NCBI RefSeq assembly: GCF_024437735.1
Contig: NZ_JANFQO010000022.1
Span: 36,908-100,907 of the forward strand
From: Tahibacter harae
Lineage (GTDB): Bacteria > Pseudomonadota > Gammaproteobacteria > Xanthomonadales > Rhodanobacteraceae
DNA length: 64,000 bases
Direction of reading: 5' to 3'
Part shown: in pieces, positions 1-9,278 of the stretch
Numbering within the stretch: the stretch's first letter is position 1
Layout: each line of letters starts with the position of its first letter
The notes under the pieces: model-generated
The model's input: only the letters and a program-made list of their open reading frames with translations
Databases searched by the model: none
Told to the model about the DNA's origin: nothing
Translations under genes and position numbers: made by a program

Positions 1-383
1 ATCAGGGCGGGCGCGGTGGCCCAGCCGGCCAGCATCAGCGAAAGAAATACGAAGAAGACCATGCTGCGCAGCAGCTCGCCCAGGTCGGACAGGACCGCAT
101 GCTTGAGACTCAGCCCCAGCGACAGCAGCACGCCGAACAGCACGTGGGTCAGCACCGCCATGAACAGCCCGGCCAGGACAGGCCGCACCAGACCGGGCCG
201 CCGCGCCGCGCTGTCCAGCAGCGGCCAGCCGGCCAGCGCCGCTAACTGGGCCGCGAGCATGGCGAAGCCCGCCAGCGGCGGGATCTCCGCCGCATTGCCG
301 CCGGCCACGCCGACGGCAATGCCGATCACCAGCGCCGGCAACACCAGCGCGGCAGCGTGCAGCAGCAGGCGGGTGAAGCTCAT
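1..383 (-). CDS. Membrane protein of unknown function (3' end outside window)
   Basis: No known family is recognised. The visible 127 residues start MSFTRLLLHAAALVLPAL and form about four hydrophobic stretches separated by short charged loops, so this is an inner-membrane protein. It resembles the next gene upstream (409-909): both open with an RLLLH-AALVLP segment, have a central AAQLA-L-GWPLLD / AAQLAVLPGWWLLD segment, and later a G(W)ATAP segment. The pair therefore looks like a tandem duplication. The ATG at 383 lies 25 bp after the stop of the paralogue, so the two are probably co-transcribed with lysAC. The stop codon is beyond the window edge. Confidence 0.7.
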   Translation of the reverse strand, partial: MSFTRLLLHAAALVLPALVIGIAVGVAGGNAAEIPPLAGFAMLAAQLAALAGWPLLDSAARRPGLVRPVLAGLFMAVLTHVLFGVLLSLGLSLKHAVLSDLGELLRSMVFFVFLSLMLAGWATAPAL

Positions 384-408
384 GCGCGGTCTTCCTGCTG
401 CGGCCCCT

Positions 409-909
409 TCATGGCGCGACTTCCGCCGGCGCATCCGCCAGGCGATGCAGATCCGCGGCCCCGGCCAGCTCGGCGCGGCGGCGCCGCTGCAGCAGCACGC
501 ACAGCAGCATCACCGCCGGCGCGGTGGCCCAGCCGACGAAAGCGCACGACAGACCGGCGACCAGGAGAACGCCTTGCAGCCGTAGGTACAAGCCAGCCAA
601 TCCCGCGCGCTCGGGGCCGGCACCACTCAGCGTCACCCACAACTCCATCACCACGCCGGACAGCAGATGGGTCAGCAGCGCCATAGCCAGGCCCGCCAGC
701 GCGGGCCGGATCCAGCCCCGCCGGCGCGCGCTGCGATCCAGCAACCACCAGCCCGGCAGCACCGCCAGCTGCGCCGCCACCACCGCCACGCCGGCGAGCA
801 GGAAAAACTCGTCTGCGCCCTTGAAGAACACCGACAGCATGAGCGCGCCCGCCGCCAGCACCGGCAGCACCAGCGCGGCCAGATGCAGCAGCAGGCGCGC
901 CCGGCTCAT
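409..909 (-). CDS. Membrane protein of unknown function, paralogue of the gene at 1-383
   Basis: A 166-residue protein starting MSRARLLLHLAALVLPVL, with about four predicted membrane spans and a short basic C-terminal tail (QRRRRAEL). The ATG at 907-909 overlaps the stop of the LysC-LysA fusion as ATGA, which decides this start over the upstream in-frame codons and predicts translational coupling. No function can be read from it. The coupling suggests a role tied to lysine biosynthesis, for example transport, but this is only inference from position. Confidence 0.75.
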   Translation of the reverse strand: MSRARLLLHLAALVLPVLAAGALMLSVFFKGADEFFLLAGVAVVAAQLAVLPGWWLLDRSARRRGWIRPALAGLAMALLTHLLSGVVMELWVTLSGAGPERAGLAGLYLRLQGVLLVAGLSCAFVGWATAPAVMLLCVLLQRRRRAELAGAADLHRLADAPAEVAP

Positions 910-3503
910 ATCACCACTTCCGCGGCCGGGGCGCGCAGGTTGTAGTGCGACGCCATGGCCGCGCCGTAGGCGCCGGCCTGGGCGATCAGCAGCACATCGC
1001 CATCGGCGCATTCGGGCAGGCGGCGGTTGGAGCCGAGCACGTCGCCGGATTCGCAGATCGGGCCCACCACCTGGTACAGCGTATCGGCCGCCTCATCGCA
1101 GCGGCTCAGGTTCACGATCTCGTGCCAGGCGTCGTACAGGGCCGGACGAATCAGCGAGTTCATGCCGGTATCCACGCCGACGTAGCGGTAGTCGCCCTTG
1201 CGCTTGAGCTGGGTCACCCGCGCCAGCAGCACGCCAGCGTCGGCGACGAGGTAACGGCCGGGTTCCAGCCACAGTTCAAACTGCGGATAGGCGGCCTTGA
1301 TCTCGGCCAGCTGGGCGTCCAGCGCGGCAAGGTCCAGCGGCGTATCCAGCGGTTGCGAGGGCACGCCCAGGCCGCCGCCGATATTGATGGCCTCGACCCG
1401 GTTGAAGCCCTGCGCCAGGGCGGCGAGCTGGGCGTAGACCTCGCGCCAGTGGCCGCTGTCGAGGATGCCCGAGCCCAGGTGCGCATGCAGGCCGACCACG
1501 GCCAGGTCCAGCTCGCGCGCGAGGCGGCGGAATTCATCGAGCTGGTCCAGGCTGAGGCCGAACTTGGAGCCCGCGCCGCCGGTGCGCACCTTGTCGTGGT
1601 GGCCGCGGCCGCTGCCCAGGTCGACGCGCAGCATCACCGCGCGGCCGCGGAAGGTCTCGCCCCAGTGCTGCAGCGGATGCAGGTTGTCCAGGGTGACCCG
1701 CGCACCGCGGGCAAAGGCCGCGGCGTATTCGGCCTGGGGCGCGAAATTGGGCGTGAACAGCAGGCGTTCCGGGCCGACCAGGCCGGCGGCCAGCTCCAGC
1801 TCCGGCAGCGACACGCATTCCAGGCCCAGGCCGGCCTCGGCGATGACGGCCAGCACGGCCGGATGGCTGTTGGCCTTGAGCGCATAGAACCAGCGGTCCG
1901 GCGCCTTGAGCGCGCGCAGCGCGGCGGCGCGTTCGCGCACGCTGGCCAGGTCGTAGACATAGCGCGCGCCGTCGCGGGCCAGTTGCAGCAGTTCCTCGCG
2001 CCGGCGCCGCCACCAGGGCTGCGCCTGGGGCGCCTGGGCGTGGGCGTACAGCTCGCGCCAGGCCGGTCCGAACACGGCCGGATCCTCCGCGCGCAGCGCC
2101 TCGGCCTTTATCAGGGCCGCGTGCAGATTCGGCACCAGGCCGTCGGCCGCGGCTTCGTCCAGCACGATGGTCAGGTTGAGATTGTTGGAGGACTGCGACA
2201 CCAGGTGCACGCGCTGCAGGTCGAACTCCGCCAGCACCCCGGCCAGGCGCGGCAGCAGCGAGCGCATGCCGCGGCCGACCAGGGTCACCGCGGTACACGG
2301 CGCGATCACCTTGACCCGGCAGACCTCGGCCAGGTCCACCGCCAGGGCCGAGAGCACGTCGGAATTGACCAGGTTCTCGGACGGATCCAGCGACACGGTG
2401 ACGTTGGTCTCGGCCGAGCTGATCAGGTCTATGGACAAGCCGTGCCGCTTGAAGCGTTCAAACACATCCGCCAGGAAGCCGACCTGCTGCCACATGCCGA
2501 CGGATTCCATCGAGATCAGGGTAATGCCGCGGCGCTCGCTGACCGCCTTCACGCTGGGCGCCGCGGCGCCGGCCGAGGCGCCGATCTCGGTGCCGGCCAG
2601 TTCCGGCCGGTTGGTGTCGCGCACCAGCAGCGGCACGCCGGCCTCGCGCACCGGATTGAGGCAGCGCGGATGCAGCACCTTGGCACCGGTGGTAGCGATT
2701 TCCTGCGCCTCTTCGTAATCCAGCCGCGACAGCAGCCGCGCCGCGGGCACGATGCGTGGATTGGCCGAGAACATGCCGGCGACATCCGTCCAGATTTCGA
2801 CTTTTTCCGCCTTCAGCAGGGCGCCGAAATACGCCGCCGAGGTATCCGAGCCGCCGCGGCCGAGGATGACTGTCTCGCCGGCGGCATTGCGCGCCATGAA
2901 GCCCTGGCTGATGAATACCTCGCCCTGGGCGGCCAGCGCGGCCGCCAGCGCCGGATCCGGCGCCGTCGGCACCGAGGCCGACAGATAGCAGCCCCAGGCG
3001 TTCTGGTTGGGCAGCGCCTGGGCCAGCAGGTGCTGGCGCGCATCCAGCCAGCGCGCCGGCAGGCCCTGGGCGCTGAGATAGGCCGCGCCCAGGGTGGAGG
3101 AAAGCTGCTCGCCCAGGGCCAGTACCTCGGCCTGCCAGGCCAGCGCACCGGTTTCGGCGCGCGCATCGGTGCTCAGCGCGGCGAGGCGGTCCAGCCAGTA
3201 TTGCAGGGTGGCGCGATCGTCCAGGCCCAGTTCGGCGAACATGGCTTCGTGGCGGGCCAGGATTTCCGCGTGCAGGGCCTGGCGCCGCGCGGCGTCGCCG
3301 CCGGATTCGGCGATGGCCTTGAGTTTGTCGGTGATCCCCGAAAGCGCCGACACCACGATCAGCACCCGTTTTCCCTGCGCATGCCAGTCGCGGGCGATGC
3401 GGCAGATGGTGTCCCAGCGGGGGCGCGTGGAGACGCTGGTGCCGCCGAACTTCACGACGACCCAGCCGCCGTGTGCGGCGTTTGCAGATTCGAGGGTGTT
3501 CAC
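906..3503 (-). CDS. lysAC: Bifunctional aspartate kinase / diaminopimelate decarboxylase
   Basis: This 865-residue fusion carries the first step of the aspartate pathway (phosphorylation of aspartate) and the last step of lysine synthesis (decarboxylation of meso-diaminopimelate). The N-terminal half has the aspartate kinase signature VVVKFGGTSV, the GRGGSDTSAA segment and two ACT-like regulatory repeats. The C-terminal half is a fold-III PLP decarboxylase, with the PLP lysine in FYALKANSHP, the glycine loop EAINIGGGLG, and CESGDVLGSNR near the end. The GTG start at 3501-3503 is chosen because AGGA lies 5 nt upstream and the protein then begins just before the kinase core; in-frame codons up to 3644 lack a ribosome site. 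This fusion is typical of Xanthomonadales. ACT domains imply feedback control by lysine or threonine. Confidence 0.95.
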   Translation of the reverse strand: MNTLESANAAHGGWVVVKFGGTSVSTRPRWDTICRIARDWHAQGKRVLIVVSALSGITDKLKAIAESGGDAARRQALHAEILARHEAMFAELGLDDRATLQYWLDRLAALSTDARAETGALAWQAEVLALGEQLSSTLGAAYLSAQGLPARWLDARQHLLAQALPNQNAWGCYLSASVPTAPDPALAAALAAQGEVFISQGFMARNAAGETVILGRGGSDTSAAYFGALLKAEKVEIWTDVAGMFSANPRIVPAARLLSRLDYEEAQEIATTGAKVLHPRCLNPVREAGVPLLVRDTNRPELAGTEIGASAGAAAPSVKAVSERRGITLISMESVGMWQQVGFLADVFERFKRHGLSIDLISSAETNVTVSLDPSENLVNSDVLSALAVDLAEVCRVKVIAPCTAVTLVGRGMRSLLPRLAGVLAEFDLQRVHLVSQSSNNLNLTIVLDEAAADGLVPNLHAALIKAEALRAEDPAVFGPAWRELYAHAQAPQAQPWWRRRREELLQLARDGARYVYDLASVRERAAALRALKAPDRWFYALKANSHPAVLAVIAEAGLGLECVSLPELELAAGLVGPERLLFTPNFAPQAEYAAAFARGARVTLDNLHPLQHWGETFRGRAVMLRVDLGSGRGHHDKVRTGGAGSKFGLSLDQLDEFRRLARELDLAVVGLHAHLGSGILDSGHWREVYAQLAALAQGFNRVEAINIGGGLGVPSQPLDTPLDLAALDAQLAEIKAAYPQFELWLEPGRYLVADAGVLLARVTQLKRKGDYRYVGVDTGMNSLIRPALYDAWHEIVNLSRCDEAADTLYQVVGPICESGDVLGSNRRLPECADGDVLLIAQAGAYGAAMASHYNLRAPAAEVVI

Positions 3504-3930
3504 ACCGTTCCTTTCGTTTTGCCGGTACATGCGCGCGCTCGCGCGGAACCGACGATTCTTTCCGTGGGCGCAGCAGAACGCAATGAAACCGCCATGGCGA
3601 GGCGGAATAAGGGCAATTTGCCGGCACGCGCCGGCGGCGGGCAATGCGCGGCGGACGGGCGCGGCAGGCAGGCGGGGCGGCGCACGGCGCGGCCGGGGCT
3701 ACGGGGTTGGTGCGGGCGGCCGATGCGGCATGGCACCTGGGGCCGCGCCGTTCAGGGCCGGCGGCGGCAGCGGTTCGCAACTGAACGCGGCGGGCGCGGC
3801 CGCGACATCGCGCCGGCGGCCGCACGTCGTCAGGGGACGAGATAACGCGGCAGTGCACAGCAGCCGAAGATTCGCCGTGCACCGCCGCCGTGTGCCTCCG
3901 CCCCTCGGCGGCGGCACACGCCGTAGTCAT
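3504..3930. other. Intergenic region, lysAC leader
   Basis: There is no credible gene here; the open frames are GC-rich shadows. The lysAC promoter must lie in this stretch. The least GC-rich part is around 3540-3620, but no convincing -35/-10 pair was found. A GCCGGC inverted repeat sits at 3620-3635. The lysine riboswitch core was not recognised. The left end holds the hairpin annotated at 3890-3919. Confidence 0.5.
3890..3919 (-). terminator. GC-rich hairpin after the secreted Ig-like protein gene
   Basis: GTGTGCC and GGCACAC arms, extended by CCGCC/GGCGG with one mismatch between them, enclose a 4-nt loop shortly after the stop at 3931. There is no T tract, so it may stop transcription with Rho or protect the mRNA 3' end rather than act as a classical intrinsic terminator. 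Confidence 0.4.
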
Positions 3931-5064
3931 TCATTCAAAGCCGTTGCAGTACACCGAATCCTGCATCACGCCGTTCACATCCGCGCCGGCATCGCGCAGG
4001 GCCTGGATCTGCGCAGCGGAGAAATTGCGCAGATTGAAACCCGCCTGGCCGTTCATGCCGACCACGCTACCGGTGACCTTGTAGCAGCCGGCGATGGTGT
4101 TGGCGTCGGCGGTCAGGGTGACTTCGCCGTTGCTGTCGGTGAAGGCCACGACGACGCGGCCGGATTGGCCGCCGATGCCGTACAGCGTCGCGCTGGGGCC
4201 GCTGGCCGGCGCTTCCAGCGTGACCAGCACGTCGGGCACGGGATTGTTGTTCTCGTCCTTGACCAGGGCCTTCATCGTGAACGGGAAGGGCTGGCCCAGG
4301 GCCGCGCCCTGGGAGCCGCCGCCGCTGACGGTCAGGGTGGAATTGCCCGACGGCACCGTGCTCTGCGCCAGGCGCACGCCGGAAAATTCGGCCGTGTCGA
4401 TCAGGCCGGCGGTGAGCAGGCCCTGGGGCCGGTCGAACAGCTGCACGGTGACGGGGCCGGAGGCGATGGCGCCGGTGTCGTAGGTCAGGGCGATGCGCGC
4501 GGTCAGCGCGTCGATCGTATCGGCACGCACATGAGTCGAGGGCGCGGTGGTGCTGCTGGCGACGGGGCCGGTATTGGACAGCAGCATGATGCCGGTGCCG
4601 GCGGCGCTGAGCAGCGGCAGATCGAGCACGACGCCGGTGTCCAGGTTGGCGATCAGGGTATAGCGCTTGTTCGGCTGCCAGTTGCTGCTGAGGGTCTGGC
4701 CGAAGTGGCCGCCGTTGTTGACGATGCTCAGGGCGTTGATGCCGAGCAGGCCGTCGATGACGGCGGTGCCGTTGACCGAGTTGATTGCCAGCGTCGGCGG
4801 CGCGAGCAGGCCGATCACGCCGTTGTAGGTGGCCGTCCAGGGACCCGCGCCGATCGGCACGTTGGTGCCCGAGGCGCCGAGCACGCCGCCGCCGACGGAA
4901 CCCGCATTGCCGGCATCGCTGAAATCGCCGTTGGGGACGGTGAGGAATCCTGCGCTGACGCCGCCGCAGCAACCCGCGGCCAGCAACGCCACCAGCATCG
5001 CGCGCATCCGCAGCGAGCGGCGCACGACGGGACGTTCAGAAACGAAATCCTGAGTAAGTTTCAT
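3931..5064 (-). CDS. Secreted protein with Ig-like domain and C-terminal GFE motif
   Basis: A 377-residue exported protein of unknown role. An N-terminal signal sequence, with a basic stretch then AMLVALLAAGCCGGVSA, is followed by a beta-rich region with a jelly-roll look (NGDFSD near its start). Around residues 260-350 there is a Big-1-like Ig domain with the usual D-NNNPVPDVLVTLEAP and DSNGEVTLTA segments. The protein ends DSVYCNGFE, a terminus shared in form with two other exported proteins in this window. The start at 5062-5064 has GGAG 7 nt upstream; the longer frame lacks one. Likely destination is the cell surface or medium. The Ig-like assignment is fair, the function unknown. Confidence 0.8.
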   Translation of the reverse strand: MKLTQDFVSERPVVRRSLRMRAMLVALLAAGCCGGVSAGFLTVPNGDFSDAGNAGSVGGGVLGASGTNVPIGAGPWTATYNGVIGLLAPPTLAINSVNGTAVIDGLLGINALSIVNNGGHFGQTLSSNWQPNKRYTLIANLDTGVVLDLPLLSAAGTGIMLLSNTGPVASSTTAPSTHVRADTIDALTARIALTYDTGAIASGPVTVQLFDRPQGLLTAGLIDTAEFSGVRLAQSTVPSGNSTLTVSGGGSQGAALGQPFPFTMKALVKDENNNPVPDVLVTLEAPASGPSATLYGIGGQSGRVVVAFTDSNGEVTLTADANTIAGCYKVTGSVVGMNGQAGFNLRNFSAAQIQALRDAGADVNGVMQDSVYCNGFE

Positions 5065-5475
5065 GACGCTCTCCGGCTTCTGGCGAGCACACGCCACCCG
5101 CAACGGGAGGAAGGACCGCGGCCGCTCGCCTACGAGATAACTGCCGGAAAACCGATGTATTCCTTCACTTTTGCGTGGCGGATTTCCGGGTTAGGCCGCA
5201 CCCGTACGGCCGGGTACGCCTTGCGGGCCACCCTAGTCCCGCGTACCGAAATTTACAATCTATTAAACCAATGGATTTCTTCACACGGTTGATAAATTGC
5301 ACTTATCGACCCCGCTCCGCGCGCAGGTCGTTTCACCGGCTTCGGATGAGTAAAAACCCGGATCCGTGCGCAGCAGAAATGCAAAGCCGGCGCGGCGGCG
5401 CGGCCAGGTTCCGTTGAAAATCAGCGCATTGGAACAAGCGGCCGGCAAAGGCGCCGGCGCGGCCGAAAAATGGCC
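5065..5475. other. Intergenic region with AT-rich promoter candidate and long leader
   Basis: The stretch 5240-5320 is much more AT-rich than its surroundings (runs such as GAAATTTACAATCTATTAAA on the plus strand) and probably holds the promoter of the secreted protein gene starting at 5064. This would leave a leader of about 170 nt rich in short inverted repeats, for example CGTAC/GTACG near 5205-5220. It resembled a structured RNA, but no riboswitch family could be matched. No gene is seen. Confidence 0.4.
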
Positions 5476-7134
5476 TCAGCGCGGCGGCGGCAGCGCGCCG
5501 TACATGAATCTGCCGTCGACCAGGGTTGCCGCGACTTTTGCTGAGGGAATTTCACCGGGCCGGATGAGGAACACATCCGAGTCCAATACCGTGAGATCCG
5601 CCGTCTTGCCTGCGGCAATACTGCCCAGACGCGCCTCGGCGAAGCCGGCGTAGGCCGCGCCGAGTGAAAAACCGCGCAGGGCTTCAACCATCTTCAGACG
5701 CTGGTCCGGCAACCAGCCCCGCGCCGGCTGGCCGGAAAGATCCTGCCGCGTGACCGCGGCGTAGAGGCCCAGCAGCGGGCTGAACTGTTCCACCGGAAAA
5801 TCCGAACCCAGCGCCAGCGGCACGCCGGCGTCGAGGAAGCGCCGCCAGGCATAGGCGCCAGGCAGGCGCGCGCGGCCGATGCGCGCCTGCACCCAGGGCA
5901 TGTCGCTGGTGGCGTGGGTGGGCTGCATGGACGCGATCAGGCCCAGCCTGGCGAAGCGCGCGATATCCGGCACCGCGACGATCTGGGCATGCTCGACGCG
6001 CCAGCGGTGATCGCTTTTCGCCTGCGCGCCCAGCACCGCGGCATAGGTGTCCAGCACCAGTTCGTTGCCGCGGTCGCCGATGGCGTGCGTGGCGACCTGG
6101 ACCTTGCAGCGTTGCGCCTTTTCCACGCTGCGGCGGAATGCCTGCGGCGAAGTCACCAGCAGGCCGCGGTTGCCCGCATCGTCGCTGTAGTCGGCCTTGA
6201 GCGCGGCGCCGCGGCTGCCCAGGGCGCCATCCACATAGAGCTTTACCGCGCGCATCTGCAGGCGCCCGCCGGCATGGGCGTAGAGGCCGTCGCGGCACAG
6301 CGCGTCCAGCGCCGGGCCGTCCGCATCGGCCATGGTGTAGAGGCGCAGCGGCAGCTTGCCGGCGTCGGCCAGTTCGCGCAGCACGGCCAGGTCGTCCAGG
6401 CTCACGCCGGCGTCGTGCACGCCGGTCAGGCCGGCGGCGAGCAGTTTGTCGAAGGCCAGGGCGTAGGCCTTGCGCTTGAGCGCCGCATCCGGCTTGGGCA
6501 CCGCGCCGTCGAGCAGATCCATGGCGGCGTCGACCAGCACGCCGCTGGCCTTGCCGTCCCTGCGTTCTATGCGGCCGCCTTCGGGCTGCCAGTCGCCGTC
6601 CAGATCGCGCGCCGCGCGGCGCAGCGCCGCGCTGTTGGCCCAGCTCGCATGGCCGTCTATACGGCTGAGATAGACGGGGCGGTCGGGAAACGCGGCGTCC
6701 AGGTCGGCCGCCGTGGGAAACACTTTCTCCGGCCAGTCGTTCTGGTCCCAGCCGCGTCCGAGCAGCCAGCTGTCCGGCGGCAGTTGCTGCGCGTGGGCGC
6801 GCAGCCGCGCCAGCACCTCGGCCTTGCTCGCCGTGCCGCGCAGGTCGGCATTGAGCAGGGACAGCCCCAGGCCGAGCACATGGCCGTGGGCGTCGGTCAG
6901 GCCGGGCAGCACGCTGCGACCGCCGGCATCCAGGCGCTGCGCCGCGGGGAACTGCTGCTGCAGGGCGGCGCTGTCGCCGACGGCGAGGATGCGTCCCGCC
7001 TCGTCCCAGGCCAGGGCCTGGGCCTCGGGCACGGCCGCATCCAGGGTATGGATGCGCGCGTTCAGCAGCAGCGTATCGGCGGCGGCCGGGACGCAGGCCA
7101 GGGCGATGAACAGGGCCAGGGTGGATCGCAGCAC
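5476..7134 (-). CDS. Exported amidohydrolase, YtcJ-like (amidohydrolase family 3)
   Basis: A metal-dependent hydrolase of 552 residues. A signal peptide (STLALFIALACVPAAADT) precedes the short beta domain, LNARIHTLDAAVPEAQAL. The barrel has the family metal motif DAHGHVLGLG in place of HxH, LLGRGWDQNDWP, the lysine-containing AVKLYVDGALGSRGA, ATHAIGDRGNE and LGSDFPVE, with C-terminal GKTADLTVLDSD. These fit the YtcJ/NfdA group, whose known members hydrolyse formamides or other amides; the substrate here is not known. The GTG start at 7132-7134 is set by GAGGAG 6 nt upstream. The gene diverges from a permease, so uptake and hydrolysis of an amino acid derivative is conceivable. Confidence 0.85.
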   Translation of the reverse strand: MLRSTLALFIALACVPAAADTLLLNARIHTLDAAVPEAQALAWDEAGRILAVGDSAALQQQFPAAQRLDAGGRSVLPGLTDAHGHVLGLGLSLLNADLRGTASKAEVLARLRAHAQQLPPDSWLLGRGWDQNDWPEKVFPTAADLDAAFPDRPVYLSRIDGHASWANSAALRRAARDLDGDWQPEGGRIERRDGKASGVLVDAAMDLLDGAVPKPDAALKRKAYALAFDKLLAAGLTGVHDAGVSLDDLAVLRELADAGKLPLRLYTMADADGPALDALCRDGLYAHAGGRLQMRAVKLYVDGALGSRGAALKADYSDDAGNRGLLVTSPQAFRRSVEKAQRCKVQVATHAIGDRGNELVLDTYAAVLGAQAKSDHRWRVEHAQIVAVPDIARFARLGLIASMQPTHATSDMPWVQARIGRARLPGAYAWRRFLDAGVPLALGSDFPVEQFSPLLGLYAAVTRQDLSGQPARGWLPDQRLKMVEALRGFSLGAAYAGFAEARLGSIAAGKTADLTVLDSDVFLIRPGEIPSAKVAATLVDGRFMYGALPPPR

Positions 7135-7318
7135 GGCGGACTCCTCGCACGGTGTCCGGCAACTGTGGCCGCCGCCGGCAAGACTGACAAGCCATGGCGG
7201 CGCGGCGGGAACAATCGCATCGGCACCCGCAGGCGGCGTCCTGCCCACCCGCGCCGCAGCCGCATTGCCAATGCCGCAGGCCTGCCCCATCCTCCGCCAT
7301 CCCCGCAGAGAGCCGCCG

Positions 7319-8629
7319 ATGAGCGACAGCACCAATCCCGGATATGCACGCCGTCTGGGCGTGCTGGACGCCACCATGGTGGTCGTCGGCGGCATCATCG
7401 GCTCGGGCATCTTTCTCAACCCCGCCCTGGTTGCGCAGCGCACGGATTCGTCCGGCATGACCCTGCTGGCCTGGGCCCTGGGCGGCGTGTTCGCCCTGGC
7501 CGGCGCCTTCATCTATGCCGAACTCGGCGCGCGCCGGCCCCAGGCCGGCGGCGGCTACGTGTATCTGCGCGAATCCTACGGCCCGCTGATCGCCTTCCTG
7601 TTCGGCTGGATCATGCTGCTGGTCAACTATTCCGGCTCCATCGCCGCGGTGGCGACTACGTTCGCGGTGTATGCCTGCCAGGTCGCCGGCCTGTCCGACA
7701 ATCTGGTCAAGCCGCTGGCGGTCGGCGCCATCCTGCTGCTGGCCGGCATCAATTTCTTCGGCATCCGCGCCGGCGCCCTGGTGCAGAACCTGGCCACGGT
7801 GCTCAAGCTGCTGGCGGTGGTCGCCGTCGTCGTGGCCGGCCTGGCCTTTGGCGGCGCGGCCGCGCCGCCGCCCGCCGGTGCCGCGCCCGGCGGCGGCAGC
7901 CTGGGCAGCGCCATGCTGCCGGTGCTGTTCGCGTACAGCGGCTGGTTCTACGTGAACAACATCGCCGGCGAGATCCGCGAGCCGCAGAAGAACATCCCGC
8001 GCGCCCTGGTGCTGGGCATGCTCACCTGCACCGCCTGCTACCTGCTGGCCAACTACGCCTATCTGCACGTGCTCGGCCATGCCGGCCTGGCCGCAAGCAA
8101 GGCGCCCGCGGCGGAACTGATGCAGGGTGCGTTCGGCCCCACCGGCGCGGTGCTGATCGCCGCGGGCATCGCGATCTCCACCTTCGGCTTCTGCAATATC
8201 TCCATCCTCGGCGGCGCACGCATGTTCCAGGTGATGGGCGCCGACGGCGTGTTCTTCCGCGCCGCGGCCCATCTCAATCCGCAGTACCGCTCGCCCGATG
8301 TGGCCCTGGCCGGGCTGGCGCTGTGGGCCTGCGTACTGGTGCTCAGCGGCAGCTACGGCCAGCTGCTGGACTACGCCACCGTCGGCGACTGGATAGGCAG
8401 CGCCATGGTCGCCGCCACCCTGTTCCACTACCGTCGCCACGACGCCGGCAACCATGTGTTCCGCGCGCCGCTGCATCCGCTGCTGGCGCTGGGCTTCATC
8501 GCCGCGGTGGCCTATGTGGTGGTGTCCAGCGCCATCGCCCAGCCGCAGCAGACCCTGATCGGCCTGGGCATCATCGCCGCCGGCGTGCCCGCCTACTACG
8601 CCTGGCGCCGCAGCAACGCCGCGCGCTGA
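7319..8629 (+). CDS. Amino acid permease of the APC superfamily
   Basis: A 436-residue inner-membrane transporter with about twelve hydrophobic segments. The first span carries the APC substrate-binding signature [13 protein letters not shown], the third region has [18 protein letters not shown], and the middle contains [19 protein letters not shown], typical of cation-independent amino acid transporters and exchangers. The ATG at 7319 is preceded by AGAG at a suitable distance. The substrate cannot be told from sequence. It shares a 184-bp divergent promoter region with the amidohydrolase. Confidence 0.88.
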   Translation: MSDSTNPGYARRLGVLDATMVVVGGIIGSGIFLNPALVAQRTDSSGMTLLAWALGGVFALAGAFIYAELGARRPQAGGGYVYLRESYGPLIAFLFGWIMLLVNYSGSIAAVATTFAVYACQVAGLSDNLVKPLAVGAILLLAGINFFGIRAGALVQNLATVLKLLAVVAVVVAGLAFGGAAAPPPAGAAPGGGSLGSAMLPVLFAYSGWFYVNNIAGEIREPQKNIPRALVLGMLTCTACYLLANYAYLHVLGHAGLAASKAPAAELMQGAFGPTGAVLIAAGIAISTFGFCNISILGGARMFQVMGADGVFFRAAAHLNPQYRSPDVALAGLALWACVLVLSGSYGQLLDYATVGDWIGSAMVAATLFHYRRHDAGNHVFRAPLHPLLALGFIAAVAYVVVSSAIAQPQQTLIGLGIIAAGVPAYYAWRRSNAAR

Positions 8630-8732
8630 AGCGTGCGCCCAACCGCGGCCGCGGCACGGCCGGCGGCAGCCCGGCCCCTGTTCGCCTTCCGGCGCTGCTG
8701 CGACAATCCCGGCCTGCATTGCGGAGAGTCAA

Positions 8733-9278
8733 ATGCCCTCACCCCCTTTGAAGACCGGGAAACAGCCCAGCGCGCCCGTCGCTGCGGCCGAGCCCGGTCC
8801 TATCGAGCTGACCATCAACGGCGAGACCTACCGCCACTCCGGCGCGCCGGACATGCCGCTGCTGTGGTATCTGCGCGACGTGCTGCGCCTGACCGGCAGC
8901 AAGTTCGGCTGCGGCGTAGGTCAGTGCGGCGCCTGCACCGTGCATGTGGACGGCAAGGCGCAGCGCTCCTGCCTGCTGCCGGTGAGCGCCCTGGCCGGCC
9001 AGTCCATCACCACGATCGAAGGCCTGGCCAGCGGTGAGGACCTGCACGCCGTGCAGCAGGCCTGGGTGGAGGAAGACGTGCCCCAGTGCGGCTACTGCCA
9101 GGCCGGCCAGATCATGGCCGCGGTGGACCTGCTCAAGCGCAAGGCCCAGCCCAGCGACAGCGACATCGCCCAGCTCACCAACCTGTGCCGCTGCGGCACC
9201 TACCCGCGCATCCGCAAGGCGGTCAAGCGCGCCGCCCAGCTGATCGCCGCCGCACGCACGGCCGAGGCCAAGCCATGA
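8733..9278 (+). CDS. iorA: Isoquinoline 1-oxidoreductase-type small subunit, two [2Fe-2S] clusters
   Basis: Electron-transfer subunit (181 residues) of a molybdenum hydroxylase. The plant-type [2Fe-2S] motif is [13 protein letters not shown] with its fourth cysteine in RSCLLP. The second cluster domain has [11 protein letters not shown] and [11 protein letters not shown]. The CRCGTYPRI form is characteristic of the isoquinoline oxidoreductase/aldehyde dehydrogenase branch. A proline-rich N-terminal extension of about 25 residues precedes the domain. The stop overlaps the start of the large subunit gene (ATGA), so the two are coupled. Electrons probably pass to a cytochrome, since no FAD subunit is encoded alongside. 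Confidence 0.92.
   Translation: MPSPPLKTGKQPSAPVAAAEPGPIELTINGETYRHSGAPDMPLLWYLRDVLRLTGSKFGCGVGQCGACTVHVDGKAQRSCLLPVSALAGQSITTIEGLASGEDLHAVQQAWVEEDVPQCGYCQAGQIMAAVDLLKRKAQPSDSDIAQLTNLCRCGTYPRIRKAVKRAAQLIAAARTAEAKP

Noticed and set aside
945..3845. A 966-residue plus-strand open frame opposite lysAC
   Set aside because: Antisense shadow of a clear enzyme gene; translation is Gln/Ala/Arg/Gly-rich with no family motif.
3504..3930. Lysine riboswitch upstream of lysAC
   Set aside because: No segment resembled the conserved core; the region is uniformly GC-rich.
5101..5340. Cyclic-di-GMP (GEMM) riboswitch
   Set aside because: Pieces such as GGCCTAACC and ACGCAAAA are present but in the wrong order and spacing.
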